Shown here: piece by piece, positions 15,880 to 24,123 of the stretch
Layout: every line of letters begins with the position of its first letter
Numbering within the stretch: the stretch's first letter is position 1
Source of the DNA: a bacterium TMED88
Lineage (GTDB): Bacteria > Myxococcota_A > UBA9160 > UBA4427
Direction: 5' to 3'
Length of the DNA stretch: 44,927 nucleotides
Assembly (NCBI GenBank): GCA_002171515.1
Contig: NHEP01000129.1
Location: 1-44,927, forward strand
The notes under the pieces: model-generated
Told to the model about the DNA's origin: nothing
The model's database searches: none
What the model saw: the letters and a program-made list of their open reading frames with translations, nothing else
Position numbers and translations under genes: made by a program

Positions 15880-16758
15880 TCAATCGATGATCTTATTGAC
15901 AGGCGTCTCAACAATCACTTGAGCCCCTGCTGCGGAAAGAGCAGGAATCAACTCGCGAACACGCTCCTCCTCGATGATCACGAACACATCCACCCAGTCT
16001 GGATCCGACAGAGTCGAAATCGTCGGCGAGGCACCCGGCAGCAACTCCAAAACAGCGTCGAGCTGGGATCGAGGCACATTCATTGACAAACCGACCCGGG
16101 TTGCCGCGGCGATTGCACCGTTGATCAGCATCAAAAGCCGATCCATTTTACTCCGCTTCCAATCGTTGGAAGCTGCTTCGTGGCTTGCAATAAACCGCGG
16201 GGTGCTCTCTTGAACAACATCGAGCACCTTCAAGTTATTTGCCCTTAAGCTTGAACCCGTTTCAGTCACGTCCACGATCGCATCCGCAAGAACGGGCGGC
16301 TTGACCTCCGTCGCGCCCCATGAAAATTCAATCTGAGCTTGAATCCCTTGGCGCTCCAGATACCGCTCAGTCAAACCGACGACCTCAGTAGCAATGCGCT
16401 GACCCGCCAAATCTTGCGGGGTTTCAAAGGGCGAACCCTCCTTCACCGCAAGAACCCAGCGTACGGGCACGTAGTTGGGCCAAGGCGCTCTCAAATCCGA
16501 CAACTCCACGACATCCGCGCCACTTTCGATCACCCAGTCGACCCCAGTGATCCCGCAGTCCATGACGCCTTGGGCGACGTATCGAGCCATCTCTTGAGGG
16601 CGAATGAGAATGCATTCGATCTCTGAATCGTTGATCGTGGGATAATAGGACCGACTCTTCACGCGAATGTCATAGCCAGCCCGGGCAAAGAGCGACAAAG
16701 TTGTTTCTTGTAGGCTTCCTTTCGGGAGCGCCAGTCGCAGCTTTCGATCCTCGCTCAT
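15880..16758 (-). CDS. hisG: ATP phosphoribosyltransferase, long form (HisG)
   Basis: 292 residues. Catalyses the first step of histidine synthesis, ATP + PRPP to [23 protein letters not shown] is the family N-terminus. [20 protein letters not shown] and the PRPP-binding [17 protein letters not shown] are conserved. About 290 residues with a C-terminal ACT-like part (about 215-292) marks the long HisG_L form, feedback-regulated by histidine and independent of HisZ. The ATG overlaps the hisI stop (16755-16758). Confidence 0.95.
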   Translation of the reverse strand: MSEDRKLRLALPKGSLQETTLSLFARAGYDIRVKSRSYYPTINDSEIECILIRPQEMARYVAQGVMDCGITGVDWVIESGADVVELSDLRAPWPNYVPVRWVLAVKEGSPFETPQDLAGQRIATEVVGLTERYLERQGIQAQIEFSWGATEVKPPVLADAIVDVTETGSSLRANNLKVLDVVQESTPRFIASHEAASNDWKRSKMDRLLMLINGAIAAATRVGLSMNVPRSQLDAVLELLPGASPTISTLSDPDWVDVFVIIEEERVRELIPALSAAGAQVIVETPVNKIID

Positions 16759-17141
16759 CGCCCATAGACCTCTGCCGGATCAAAAACTTGGACGCCGACA
16801 TCGATGGCCTCACCCTCTTCGAGCTTACGAAAAAAGCAGCTCCGTCGGCCCGTGTGACAGGCCGCATCCCCGACCTGTTCGACGCCAATCACAACAGCGT
16901 CTCCGTCACAGTCGATATGCATGGACTTCACCTTTTGGACGTTTCCGCTCTCCTCACCCTTGTGCCAGAGCTTTTGGCGGCTCCGAGACCAATAAACCAC
17001 CTCACCCAATTCGAGGGTTCGACGAAACGAATCCTCATTCATGTGCGCGACCATGAGGATTTCTCCCGAGTCGGCATCTTGAGCGATGGCCGTCACAAGA
17101 CCACCCGATTTTTCAAAATCCAGCAATGAGACAAGATCCAT
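16755..17141 (-). CDS. hisI: Phosphoribosyl-AMP cyclohydrolase (HisI)
   Basis: 128 residues, single-domain HisI without a fused HisE pyrophosphohydrolase. It opens the adenine ring of PR-AMP in step 3 of histidine synthesis. Family marks: [37 protein letters not shown], the metal-binding HIDCDGDAV and the zinc site [10 protein letters not shown]. First gene of the minus-strand his unit; its ATG at 17141 lies in a 99-bp gap that must hold the promoter. Confidence 0.95.
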   Translation of the reverse strand: MDLVSLLDFEKSGGLVTAIAQDADSGEILMVAHMNEDSFRRTLELGEVVYWSRSRQKLWHKGEESGNVQKVKSMHIDCDGDAVVIGVEQVGDAACHTGRRSCFFRKLEEGEAIDVGVQVFDPAEVYGR

Positions 17142-17240
17142 AACGGCGTCGCTTTCCTAACTGAAGACAAGTCGGGGCCTAGGATGCGCTCAACCTGGGC
17201 CATTTCGATCACAATCGAGAGGACGAAGGGGTCGCGAACC

Positions 17241-19847
17241 CTACCCGCCCGAGGTGGCAGCCGCCAGCCGACCGTGTACCGCCTGCAGGTCCGCAAAGCG
17301 CTCCCCGGGGGCATAGCGCTTTGGCGGAGGGCCGCCCTTCGGCGCAGCCAGTTCCAAGATCTGGGCGACTCTCAGCCACTCGATGGCATTGCCGAATGTC
17401 GTCTCGTTTGCACTTTCGTCGTGGGTGGCCAGACCCAAAAGGCGAGCATGATCAAAGGCGGCCTGCGCCGCGGCCAATAATTCATCGTGAGGCGCAGGCC
17501 ATTCAACTTGCAGACCGGCCCGACAAACCGCTTCGTAACACTCAAGAACACCCTGCGTCTGTGTGCCAAGGATCTCAAGAGGCGCCAGCCCCTTCGCGGT
17601 CAGCCGAATCCGGCCGCCCTCTTCCGAAATCAGCCACCCCCGAGACACCCACTCCTCGATTAACGAGGAAACCGCCTCGGGGCTTCGAGCGTTGGCCGGT
17701 ACGAAATACTCCCCGTGCAGCAAATCTTGCCAACTTTCAAGGTCCTCCCCGATTCGCTGCAGGCTGCCATCCGCTTGAAGGCTCCGAGCGAGCAAGCTCG
17801 GCGTTGCCAAGTAATGGGCAATCGAGTTGCGATAGAGGTCGAGGGCGCGACGGCGGCTCTCCTCAAAATAAATAATCTCGCCGCGCGAATCAGTACTGGC
17901 TTGGACCAAATCACTTCGCAACATGAAAGCAATCGACTCCGAAAAGTCCCCACGATCTGCCCGCAAAGTGTCGGTCATCGACACCCCCTGCCACTCCAGA
18001 AAATCCACGAGTTCTTGGCTACGAGCCACCAACTCACTTCTCAGAAGACCTCGATGAGACGAGCCCAGAAGCACGGTCGACAAAATGGAGGTCGCGTGGG
18101 CCACGAAAGACCAGTTGAGACGTTCCACGATTCGATGTCCAAACGACTCGACAAACTCTCTTTTCTCCTCGCTGATCTGCGCCTCAAGGGCCGGGCCCTC
18201 GCCTTGCGCTTCGGAAGAAGATTCCACGCCGCCGGCATGGCGCACTTGAGATTCAAACCGTGACCGACGATCTCCCAGGGCTTCAGCCAGCGACAAGGGT
18301 GCACCAAAATTGACACGAACTGGACCGAACCTGCGACGTAAGACTTTACGTGCTCGAAGCAAGGCCCAAGTGCTCTCGGTCGTTTTCCTTCCCCCCTCGA
18401 GTTCATCCACCATCCCACCTTCTTCAACGAGGCGCTCATACGTAATGGCAATGGGTACAAAGAAAAGATCTCTTCGGGAGCTCTCTAAGAATGCATCGAG
18501 GTTCCAGGTCACCATCCCAAGGCGGGGGGAGAGCGTACGACCTGTTCGGGAGCGCCCGCCCTCGATGAAGAACTCTTGAGTGAAGCCTTCCCTTACGAGA
18601 TAAGCCAGATAGGCCCGAAAGACTTCCTTATAAAGCGGATCATCAAAAGACCGCCGCAAATAAAAGGCACCGGCCATTCGAAAAATCAGACCAAACGGAC
18701 CAAATCGCATGTTGTCGCGCGCTGCGATATGGGGAGGCACAAGGTAACTGTCATAAAAAAGCAGAGACACGATAATGAAATCGAGATACGAACGATGTGT
18801 CGGCACCAGAACCAAGGGGTGACGCTTGGCATACTCTGCCACCTCCTTTAAGCCACTCGTCTCGATGCCCGAAAAGAGTCTCCGCAACAAGGCGCCCGCG
18901 ACCAAGCCCAAAAGCGCAAGGAGCGTCGAGTTCATGCGGGCAGCGATCTCGCGATGAATCTTCTCCACATCACGCTCAGCCTTCTGCATCGAACCCCGGC
19001 GCCGCTCCGCACGTTCCTTCATTGCGGCCTTGACTCCAGGGTCCGCCAGCATCTCACGCAGAACCCGAGTCGAAGACTGAAGCGTTGGGCCTTCGACAAC
19101 TTTTTCCTCTCGATACAGATGGATCAAAATCGACCGCCGAATGGTCCGAGTGATCCGCGACTGACTCTGATCGCGATGCGTCGCCAAGTACGCTTGAATA
19201 TCAATGGCTTCACCCACCTTGACGGACAAGCTGCGATAGTTGAGCAAAAAAGAGCCGACTTTCGCCAGATCAGACGGACGAGAGAGCGATCCATAGTCGA
19301 GGTTCAGAAAGCGGTTTCTTACCGGCCTCGGTCCCTTTCTCCAAAAGATCGAAAGCGGAATCACGAAAACTGACCTGCCTCCCGACCGGGCTTCGCGAAT
19401 GACTTCTTCAAGCAGATCAAATTCGTCCTGCCGATGACGCATCCGCCAGATGCCCCTCCAGAAAGTCCGAAGCCTCTCTGTTCGAAGAAAGAGGAAAAAG
19501 GACTCACCGCTCCGCGTCAGGCGGCGGACGTACTGCTGGTCTTCTCCATGCTCGACTGCTCGGGAACGCCCTCGCCTGCGCGAGAAGCTTCGACGAAGGG
19601 TCGGCCAGATCGGACCATACCTTTCAAAGCGAAGGCCATTGGCGAAGCTGGAGAGCCGGATCTCATGCCGCCGAAAAAGCGCATTGAACAGGAGATAGTC
19701 GAGACGGCTGGAATAGCGCATCACGTAGACCATCGAGCCCCGGGATTCGAGCGAATGCATCCGCTCGACGGCAGCGGAATCGAGATCGAAGTGCCCGAAA
19801 AAACGGCGCGCAAACCATTTGAAGAAGAAATTGAAACGCGGCGTCAT
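17241..19847 (-). CDS. plsB: PlsB-like glycerol-3-phosphate acyltransferase
   Basis: 868 residues from ATG 19847; E. coli PlsB is 807. Makes lysophosphatidate from glycerol-3-phosphate and acyl-CoA/ACP at the inner membrane. The acyltransferase block includes VPTHRSYLDFI with the HX4D catalytic pair (His351, Asp356), AGAFYLRRSF, FIEGGRSRTGRTL and FFVPIAITYERL. The N-terminal MVYVMRYSSRLDYLLFNALF matches the N-terminal region of PlsB. The frame stays open to a TTG at 20018 and has a GTG at 19961, which would add a low-complexity Ser/Pro/Glu-rich leader; neither has a convincing ribosome site. Function is sure at family level, the start is not. Confidence 0.87.
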   Translation of the reverse strand: MTPRFNFFFKWFARRFFGHFDLDSAAVERMHSLESRGSMVYVMRYSSRLDYLLFNALFRRHEIRLSSFANGLRFERYGPIWPTLRRSFSRRRGRSRAVEHGEDQQYVRRLTRSGESFFLFLRTERLRTFWRGIWRMRHRQDEFDLLEEVIREARSGGRSVFVIPLSIFWRKGPRPVRNRFLNLDYGSLSRPSDLAKVGSFLLNYRSLSVKVGEAIDIQAYLATHRDQSQSRITRTIRRSILIHLYREEKVVEGPTLQSSTRVLREMLADPGVKAAMKERAERRRGSMQKAERDVEKIHREIAARMNSTLLALLGLVAGALLRRLFSGIETSGLKEVAEYAKRHPLVLVPTHRSYLDFIIVSLLFYDSYLVPPHIAARDNMRFGPFGLIFRMAGAFYLRRSFDDPLYKEVFRAYLAYLVREGFTQEFFIEGGRSRTGRTLSPRLGMVTWNLDAFLESSRRDLFFVPIAITYERLVEEGGMVDELEGGRKTTESTWALLRARKVLRRRFGPVRVNFGAPLSLAEALGDRRSRFESQVRHAGGVESSSEAQGEGPALEAQISEEKREFVESFGHRIVERLNWSFVAHATSILSTVLLGSSHRGLLRSELVARSQELVDFLEWQGVSMTDTLRADRGDFSESIAFMLRSDLVQASTDSRGEIIYFEESRRRALDLYRNSIAHYLATPSLLARSLQADGSLQRIGEDLESWQDLLHGEYFVPANARSPEAVSSLIEEWVSRGWLISEEGGRIRLTAKGLAPLEILGTQTQGVLECYEAVCRAGLQVEWPAPHDELLAAAQAAFDHARLLGLATHDESANETTFGNAIEWLRVAQILELAAPKGGPPPKRYAPGERFADLQAVHGRLAAATSGG

Positions 19848-20089
19848 CGCCGAGCCGGGATCGGCCAAATCAGCGGAAGACTCTTCCGGAGCTCGGGGCG
19901 AATTTCCTCGGCGAAATCGCGCCGGTCCGGAACCTGAGGTTGACGAGTCATCAGCAGACACGCGGTGATCTTTACCATGGGCCCACTCGGCCGGCAATCC
20001 GGCGAACCCCAAGGCCAAGAAAACCGTGAATCCACCCCGCCCTCCCTAAAGTCTCTCGCTCGAGACGATTCCGGGAGGCCCAAATCCAG

Positions 20090-20123
20090 CGAGGGCCGAT
20101 GGACTGCAGTCCATCGGCCCTCG
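20090..20123. repeat. Perfect 34-bp palindrome between the SDR gene and plsB
   Basis: Bases 20090-20123 equal their own reverse complement over all 34 bp, centred on CTGCAG (arms start CGAGGGCCGATGG). It begins 33 bp after the SDR stop on the minus strand. As RNA it would form a long GC-rich hairpin, but no T-run follows on either strand, so it is either a Rho-assisted or RNA-stabilising element, or a protein-binding site. Confidence 0.8.
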
Positions 20124-20155
20124 GAAAGGCGCCGCGTTTACAGCGAGTCGGCCGA

Positions 20156-21022
20156 TTAGCCTTCAGGGAGGAGAATCTCTCCGGGCTTCATGGCCTGTGC
20201 GATTTCTTCCGGCGACCAGAGCCCACCCTCTTCATCCTTCGTGATGCCCGTATGGGTCACGACCTTCATTTCGGCGATCCGGCCGCCGCCACAGTAGAAG
20301 GTGTTGCCCGTCATCTCTTGAGACAGGTCACTCGCCAAGAAGGTCAACAGAGGCGAGACCAGCCCGGGCGCCAGTCGCTTCTGCATTTCTTCGTTATCGA
20401 AACCAGGCAGATCTTCCGTCAATCGCGTCAAGGCGACCGGCGCCAAAATAAAGCAACGCACCCCATACTTCTTGCCTTCCAGCGCCAAGCAGCGGGTAAA
20501 GCCTGCAATTCCAGCTTTAGCGGCTCCGTAGTTACACTGACCGAAGTTGCCATTCAAACCCGAGGTAGAAGAAGTGTTGATAATCACCCCGCCGTGTCCT
20601 GACTCTTTCATGTAATTAAAAATCGGTCGCGTCACGCAGTAGGTCCCCTTCAGGTGAACCGTGATCACAGGATCCCAGAGATCTTCGGTCGTCTTCGAGA
20701 AAGACTTGTCACGAAGAATGCCGGCGTTGTTTACGAGCCCATCCACCCGACCAAAGGCATCCAACGCAGTCTGTAGGATCGCCTCACCACCCTCGACGGT
20801 CGCCACATTGTCATAGTTGGCCACGGCTTCACCGCCGAGTGCCTTGATTTCATCGACGACTTGGTCCGCCATCGCGCTTCCTGCGCCACTCCCGTCCCGG
20901 GATCCGCCCAAGTCGTTGATAACCAAAGCAGCACCCTCGTTGGCCATGTGGAGGGCATGCTCACGGCCGATTCCGCCTCCTGCCCCAGTGATGACAATTA
21001 CTTTTCCGTCCAGCAAACCCAT
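20156..21022 (-). CDS. Short-chain dehydrogenase/reductase (SDR)
   Basis: 288 residues, classical SDR. The NAD(P)-binding motif is TGAGGGIGR at residues 13-21, followed by NNAGILRD and the catalytic Ser in INTSSTSGLNGN with YGAAK (Tyr and Lys of the triad). Conserved NDLGGSRDGSG after beta-2 is characteristic of the MFE-2/17-beta-HSD type 4-like SDR group that acts on 3-hydroxyacyl-CoA or steroid substrates; that subgroup assignment is tentative. The ATG at 21022 is preceded by AGGAGAAAG. Single gene, separated from plsB by the 34-bp palindrome. Confidence 0.88.
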   Translation of the reverse strand: MGLLDGKVIVITGAGGGIGREHALHMANEGAALVINDLGGSRDGSGAGSAMADQVVDEIKALGGEAVANYDNVATVEGGEAILQTALDAFGRVDGLVNNAGILRDKSFSKTTEDLWDPVITVHLKGTYCVTRPIFNYMKESGHGGVIINTSSTSGLNGNFGQCNYGAAKAGIAGFTRCLALEGKKYGVRCFILAPVALTRLTEDLPGFDNEEMQKRLAPGLVSPLLTFLASDLSQEMTGNTFYCGGGRIAEMKVVTHTGITKDEEGGLWSPEEIAQAMKPGEILLPEG

Positions 21023-21218
21023 GCTTCTTTCTCCTTGGCGACATATTTTTGATAAAACTGACTACACCCCTCGCGCCGTTTTATGGCGGTAAGGCTCTCA
21101 CGAAAATTCGAACTAGAACCCTAGCCGAGGCCGGGTCCGCGCCCAACGTGAGTCGATCAGCCGGGAACAGGAATCGGCCTTAGCTTTTTCCTTGAGGCCC
21201 TAGAAGGAATTCATGGGA

Positions 21219-22091
21219 TCAGGCGAAGAGGATCGTCCGAAGCTCACAAAAGGGCTCGAAGCCCAAGCTGGCGTACAGCCCCCGCGCCGCTTCGTTGCCC
21301 TCGACCACCGCGAGCTGAACGTGTTCGGCCCCGGCGGCGAAGGCCTCCTCGATCATGCCCGCCATACCCGATCGGGCATAGCCAGCCCGACGATGGTCGG
21401 GCCAGCAATAAACCCCCTGAATCAGCCAACCTTCGGAGCGTCGAACGTCCGCGTAGCCCACAAATACGGGCTTCCCCTCCAAGGCAACGACCCGGGCCCG
21501 CGGCAATCGCCCTCGCACCCAGCGACGAAAGCCTTCCGGGTCGCCTCGAAACGGGTCAGGCCGCCCCTCCTCGCGCAGGCTCCCGCGAGCCGCCTCAACG
21601 AGTTCGGGGAGATCGCTCTCAACGGCTGGACGGAGAATCGCCGGCGGCGGCGGAGTCCATACCGGACTGACCGACACCGAGGCGGACCGCACCCAGCCCG
21701 TCTCGCCTCGATCAAGCAGCGCCTCTCGGCCGCGCAACCGAAGCTGGTGCCAGAGCTTCTCAACGCCGGACCGGGGGCTTTTGATGAGACCGGCCGAAGC
21801 AGAGCGGAGGATCGGGAGACAGGCCTCGAAGCTCGCCTCCGTCATCGCCCAATCGAGAATGATGCTGGGTCGCAAGCCCGCGACCCCTTCGATGACATCA
21901 CCCCGCCGGACCACAATGCCTTGGGGCGGCATATCCCGAGACCCACGACGAGGAGACGCGATCGATTCCACTTGATCGATCAACAGAAGATTCTCTCGCG
22001 GATGGCGCAGCAAGTAGGCAAGGACCGACTCGCGGTCCTGAGCGAGGAGCGATTGGGCACGCAGCCCCTCTTCGCGAAGGGCAGCACTCAC
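21219..22091 (-). CDS. GNAT-family N-acetyltransferase
   Basis: 290 residues. The C-terminal half is a GNAT domain: VGYADVRRSEGWLIQGVYCW, then the acetyl-CoA pyrophosphate loop HRRAGYARSGMAGMI, then LAVVEGNEAARGLYASLGF. The N-terminal about 140 residues (ESVLAYLLRHPRENLLLIDQ) form a second, GNAT-like domain as in DUF4081-type proteins. Substrate unknown. Its start overlaps the stop of the biotin-carrier gene (22088-22091), so the two are translated together. Confidence 0.82.
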   Translation of the reverse strand: MSAALREEGLRAQSLLAQDRESVLAYLLRHPRENLLLIDQVESIASPRRGSRDMPPQGIVVRRGDVIEGVAGLRPSIILDWAMTEASFEACLPILRSASAGLIKSPRSGVEKLWHQLRLRGREALLDRGETGWVRSASVSVSPVWTPPPPAILRPAVESDLPELVEAARGSLREEGRPDPFRGDPEGFRRWVRGRLPRARVVALEGKPVFVGYADVRRSEGWLIQGVYCWPDHRRAGYARSGMAGMIEEAFAAGAEHVQLAVVEGNEAARGLYASLGFEPFCELRTILFA

Positions 22092-22303
22092 TCGGCGAGG
22101 ACCGCCAACACCTGGCCTTCTTCCACAGTGTCCCCCTCGCTGACCCGGATTTCCAAGATTCGGCCCGGAATCGGCGCCTCCACCGGGATTTCCATTTTCA
22201 TCGATTCGAGAATCAGCAGGACATCCTCTGCCTCCACCCCCTCATCAACGTTTTTTTCGACTTTAAAAACGCTGCCCGCGATCTCCGCCAGAACCTCGAT
22301 CAT
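22088..22303 (-). CDS. Stand-alone biotin/lipoyl-attachment domain protein
   Basis: 71 residues, a complete biotinyl domain: AGSVFKVEKNVDEGVEAED, the biotinylation loop ESMKME with Lys36 as the modified residue, then VEAPIPGRILEIRVSEGDTV. It serves as a mobile carboxyl carrier for acyl-CoA or related carboxylases. No carboxylase subunits are in the window, so the partner enzyme lies elsewhere. Divergent from ffh across 196 bp. Confidence 0.92.
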   Translation of the reverse strand: MIEVLAEIAGSVFKVEKNVDEGVEAEDVLLILESMKMEIPVEAPIPGRILEIRVSEGDTVEEGQVLAVLAE

Positions 22304-22499
22304 TCTTGACCCTCTCGATTAGATTTCGCTCCAAAACCACCCGGGACTCAATCGCCCGGAGGAGGCGGCCCGTCACGATCTCAACATCATGCACCCCGGC
22401 GTCCCCCCAAGCAACTCCTCTAGAATCGGGCTGGATTCGCGGCCTCGGATCCGTCTTTGGGCGAGGGGCTGCTACCATGGGCCTGGGTGGGAGGATCCA

Positions 22500-24056
22500 T
22501 TGCTCGAAACGGTCACTGAAGGCTTCAAGTCTGCAACAGAACGGCTCCGCGGCGTCCGCGAACTCAGCGACTCAAACATCGATGAGGCGCTAAGGGACGT
22601 TCGGCGGTCCCTCCTAGAAGCAGATGTTGATTTCCAGGTCGTCAAAAAATTCCTCGCGTCTGTCAAGGAACGTTGCCTGGGAGAACGTGTCGAGACCCGT
22701 ATCCGGGGCGCCGACGGGTCCATGCAACGGGTCACCCCTGGGCAGCACTTCGTCAAGATTTGCCAAGACGAATTGACCGAGTTGATGGGCCCCGTCGACA
22801 CGACCCTCGCCCGAGATCGCGGGGCCACATCGGTGATGCTCGCCGGGCTGCAAGGTGTTGGCAAGACCACCATTGCGGCGAAGCTCGCGCGACATCTCCA
22901 GAAACAGGGGCGAAAACCGCTTTTGGTTGCGGCCGACGTCTACCGCCCGGCTGCCATTGACCAGTTGCAGACCCTCGGCGCTTCCATCGACGTCCCGGTC
23001 CATGTGGGAGAGGAAGGCGAGGCACCTCCGTCTATCTGCGAATCGGCGTGGAAACGAGCGCGGCAGGATGGCCTCGATGCCATCATCTACGATACGGCCG
23101 GTCGACTGGCCCTCGACGACGCTCTCATGGAGGAGCTCGAACAGATTCGAAGTCGGGTCTCTCCGGCGAATACTCTCCTGGTTTGCGACTCCTTAATGGG
23201 GCGAGACGCCGTAAACGTGGCCCAATCGTTTGCGGAACGCATCGAAGTCGATGGCGTGGTCTTAACCAAGCTCGACGGTGATGCCCGAGGCGGCGCGGCC
23301 CTCGCGATCAAGGCCGTGACGGGCGTCCCCATTAAGTTCATCGGGACCGGTGAACAAGTTGACCGCATCGAGCCTTTTCGGCCTGAGGGCCTCGCCTCCC
23401 GAATCCTTGGCATGGGAGACATCGTTGGGCTCGTCCAAGACTTCGAGGAGGTGGTCGATGAAAAACAAGCCGAAGAGGACGCAGAGCGGATCCTCAAGGG
23501 TCAATTCACCCTCGATGATCTGCTGACTCAACTGAGAACCATTCAGAAGATGGGCCCGCTTCGAGAAGTTTTCTCCAAACTCCCCATGTTTGGAGGCATG
23601 GCGGACCAAGTCGACGAAGGCGAGCTGAAAAAAGTCGAATCGCTGATTCACTCGATGACACGCCAGGAACGCACCCGGCCCGATGTCATCGACAAGAGCC
23701 GAGCACAACGGATCGCCCGAGGAAGCGGACGCAAGCCCAAAGAAGTTCTCGATCTGGTCGCACGCTTCCGTCAAATGCGTGAGTTAATGGGAAACCTTGG
23801 CAAACCGGGCGGCCTGCTTTCCAAAATTCCAGGGATGGGCGGCGGCGGAGGCCTGGGAGATGGCCTTCCCGGACTCGGTGGGGCCGGACTCGACCCGGCC
23901 GCCCTCTTGGCGGGGGGAGGAGGGCTCGGGATGGGCTCCGCACCCCGCGTACGAGGCGCTGGTTCCGGCCAAGCCCGGAAGAGCAAGCGACAGCAAGCCC
24001 GAAAGGCGCGACAGAAAACCCGTGGCAACAACAAGAAGAAGAAAAAGAAGAAATAG
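22500..24056 (+). CDS. ffh: Ffh, signal recognition particle GTPase (TTG start)
   Basis: 518 residues. Ffh binds signal sequences of nascent membrane and secreted proteins together with 4.5S RNA. Domains: N (1-90), G with GLQGVGKTTIAAKLA, DVYRPAAIDQL, DTAGRLALDD and TKLDGDARGGAALAI, and the M domain from about residue 320 (MGPLREVFSKLPMFGGM, SRAQRIARGSGRKPKEV). A Gly-rich linker leads to a poly-Lys tail. The TTG at 22500 is chosen because GGAGG lies 5 nt upstream and the protein then begins LLETVTEGFKSATERLRG, exactly at the family start; the ATG at 22389 would add 37 unrelated residues. Confidence 0.95.
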   Translation: MLETVTEGFKSATERLRGVRELSDSNIDEALRDVRRSLLEADVDFQVVKKFLASVKERCLGERVETRIRGADGSMQRVTPGQHFVKICQDELTELMGPVDTTLARDRGATSVMLAGLQGVGKTTIAAKLARHLQKQGRKPLLVAADVYRPAAIDQLQTLGASIDVPVHVGEEGEAPPSICESAWKRARQDGLDAIIYDTAGRLALDDALMEELEQIRSRVSPANTLLVCDSLMGRDAVNVAQSFAERIEVDGVVLTKLDGDARGGAALAIKAVTGVPIKFIGTGEQVDRIEPFRPEGLASRILGMGDIVGLVQDFEEVVDEKQAEEDAERILKGQFTLDDLLTQLRTIQKMGPLREVFSKLPMFGGMADQVDEGELKKVESLIHSMTRQERTRPDVIDKSRAQRIARGSGRKPKEVLDLVARFRQMRELMGNLGKPGGLLSKIPGMGGGGGLGDGLPGLGGAGLDPAALLAGGGGLGMGSAPRVRGAGSGQARKSKRQQARKARQKTRGNNKKKKKKK

Positions 24057-24060
24057 ATGC

Positions 24061-24099
24061 CCCCGGAGGAATGGAGAGACTTCGGGGCTCAGTTTTTTT
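24061..24099 (+). terminator. Rho-independent terminator after ffh
   Basis: CCCCGGAG (24061-24068) pairs with CTTCGGGG (24080-24087), 8 bp with one G-T, loop of 11 nt, then CTCAG and seven T (24093-24099). It starts 4 nt after the ffh stop. Confidence 0.7.
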
Positions 24100-24123
24100 G
24101 CCTGTTCGCCGATTCATGACTCC

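Noticed and set aside
21213-22322. Long plus-strand open frame (369 codons) across the GNAT and biotin-carrier genes
   Set aside because: The opposite strand has clear GNAT and biotinyl motifs with an ATGA junction; the plus-strand product has no recognisable domain and is a GC-driven shadow.
24020-24056. Poly-Lys end of Ffh as a possible frameshift product
   Set aside because: The AAG/AAA run is in frame, the stop follows directly, and basic tails on Ffh are common.
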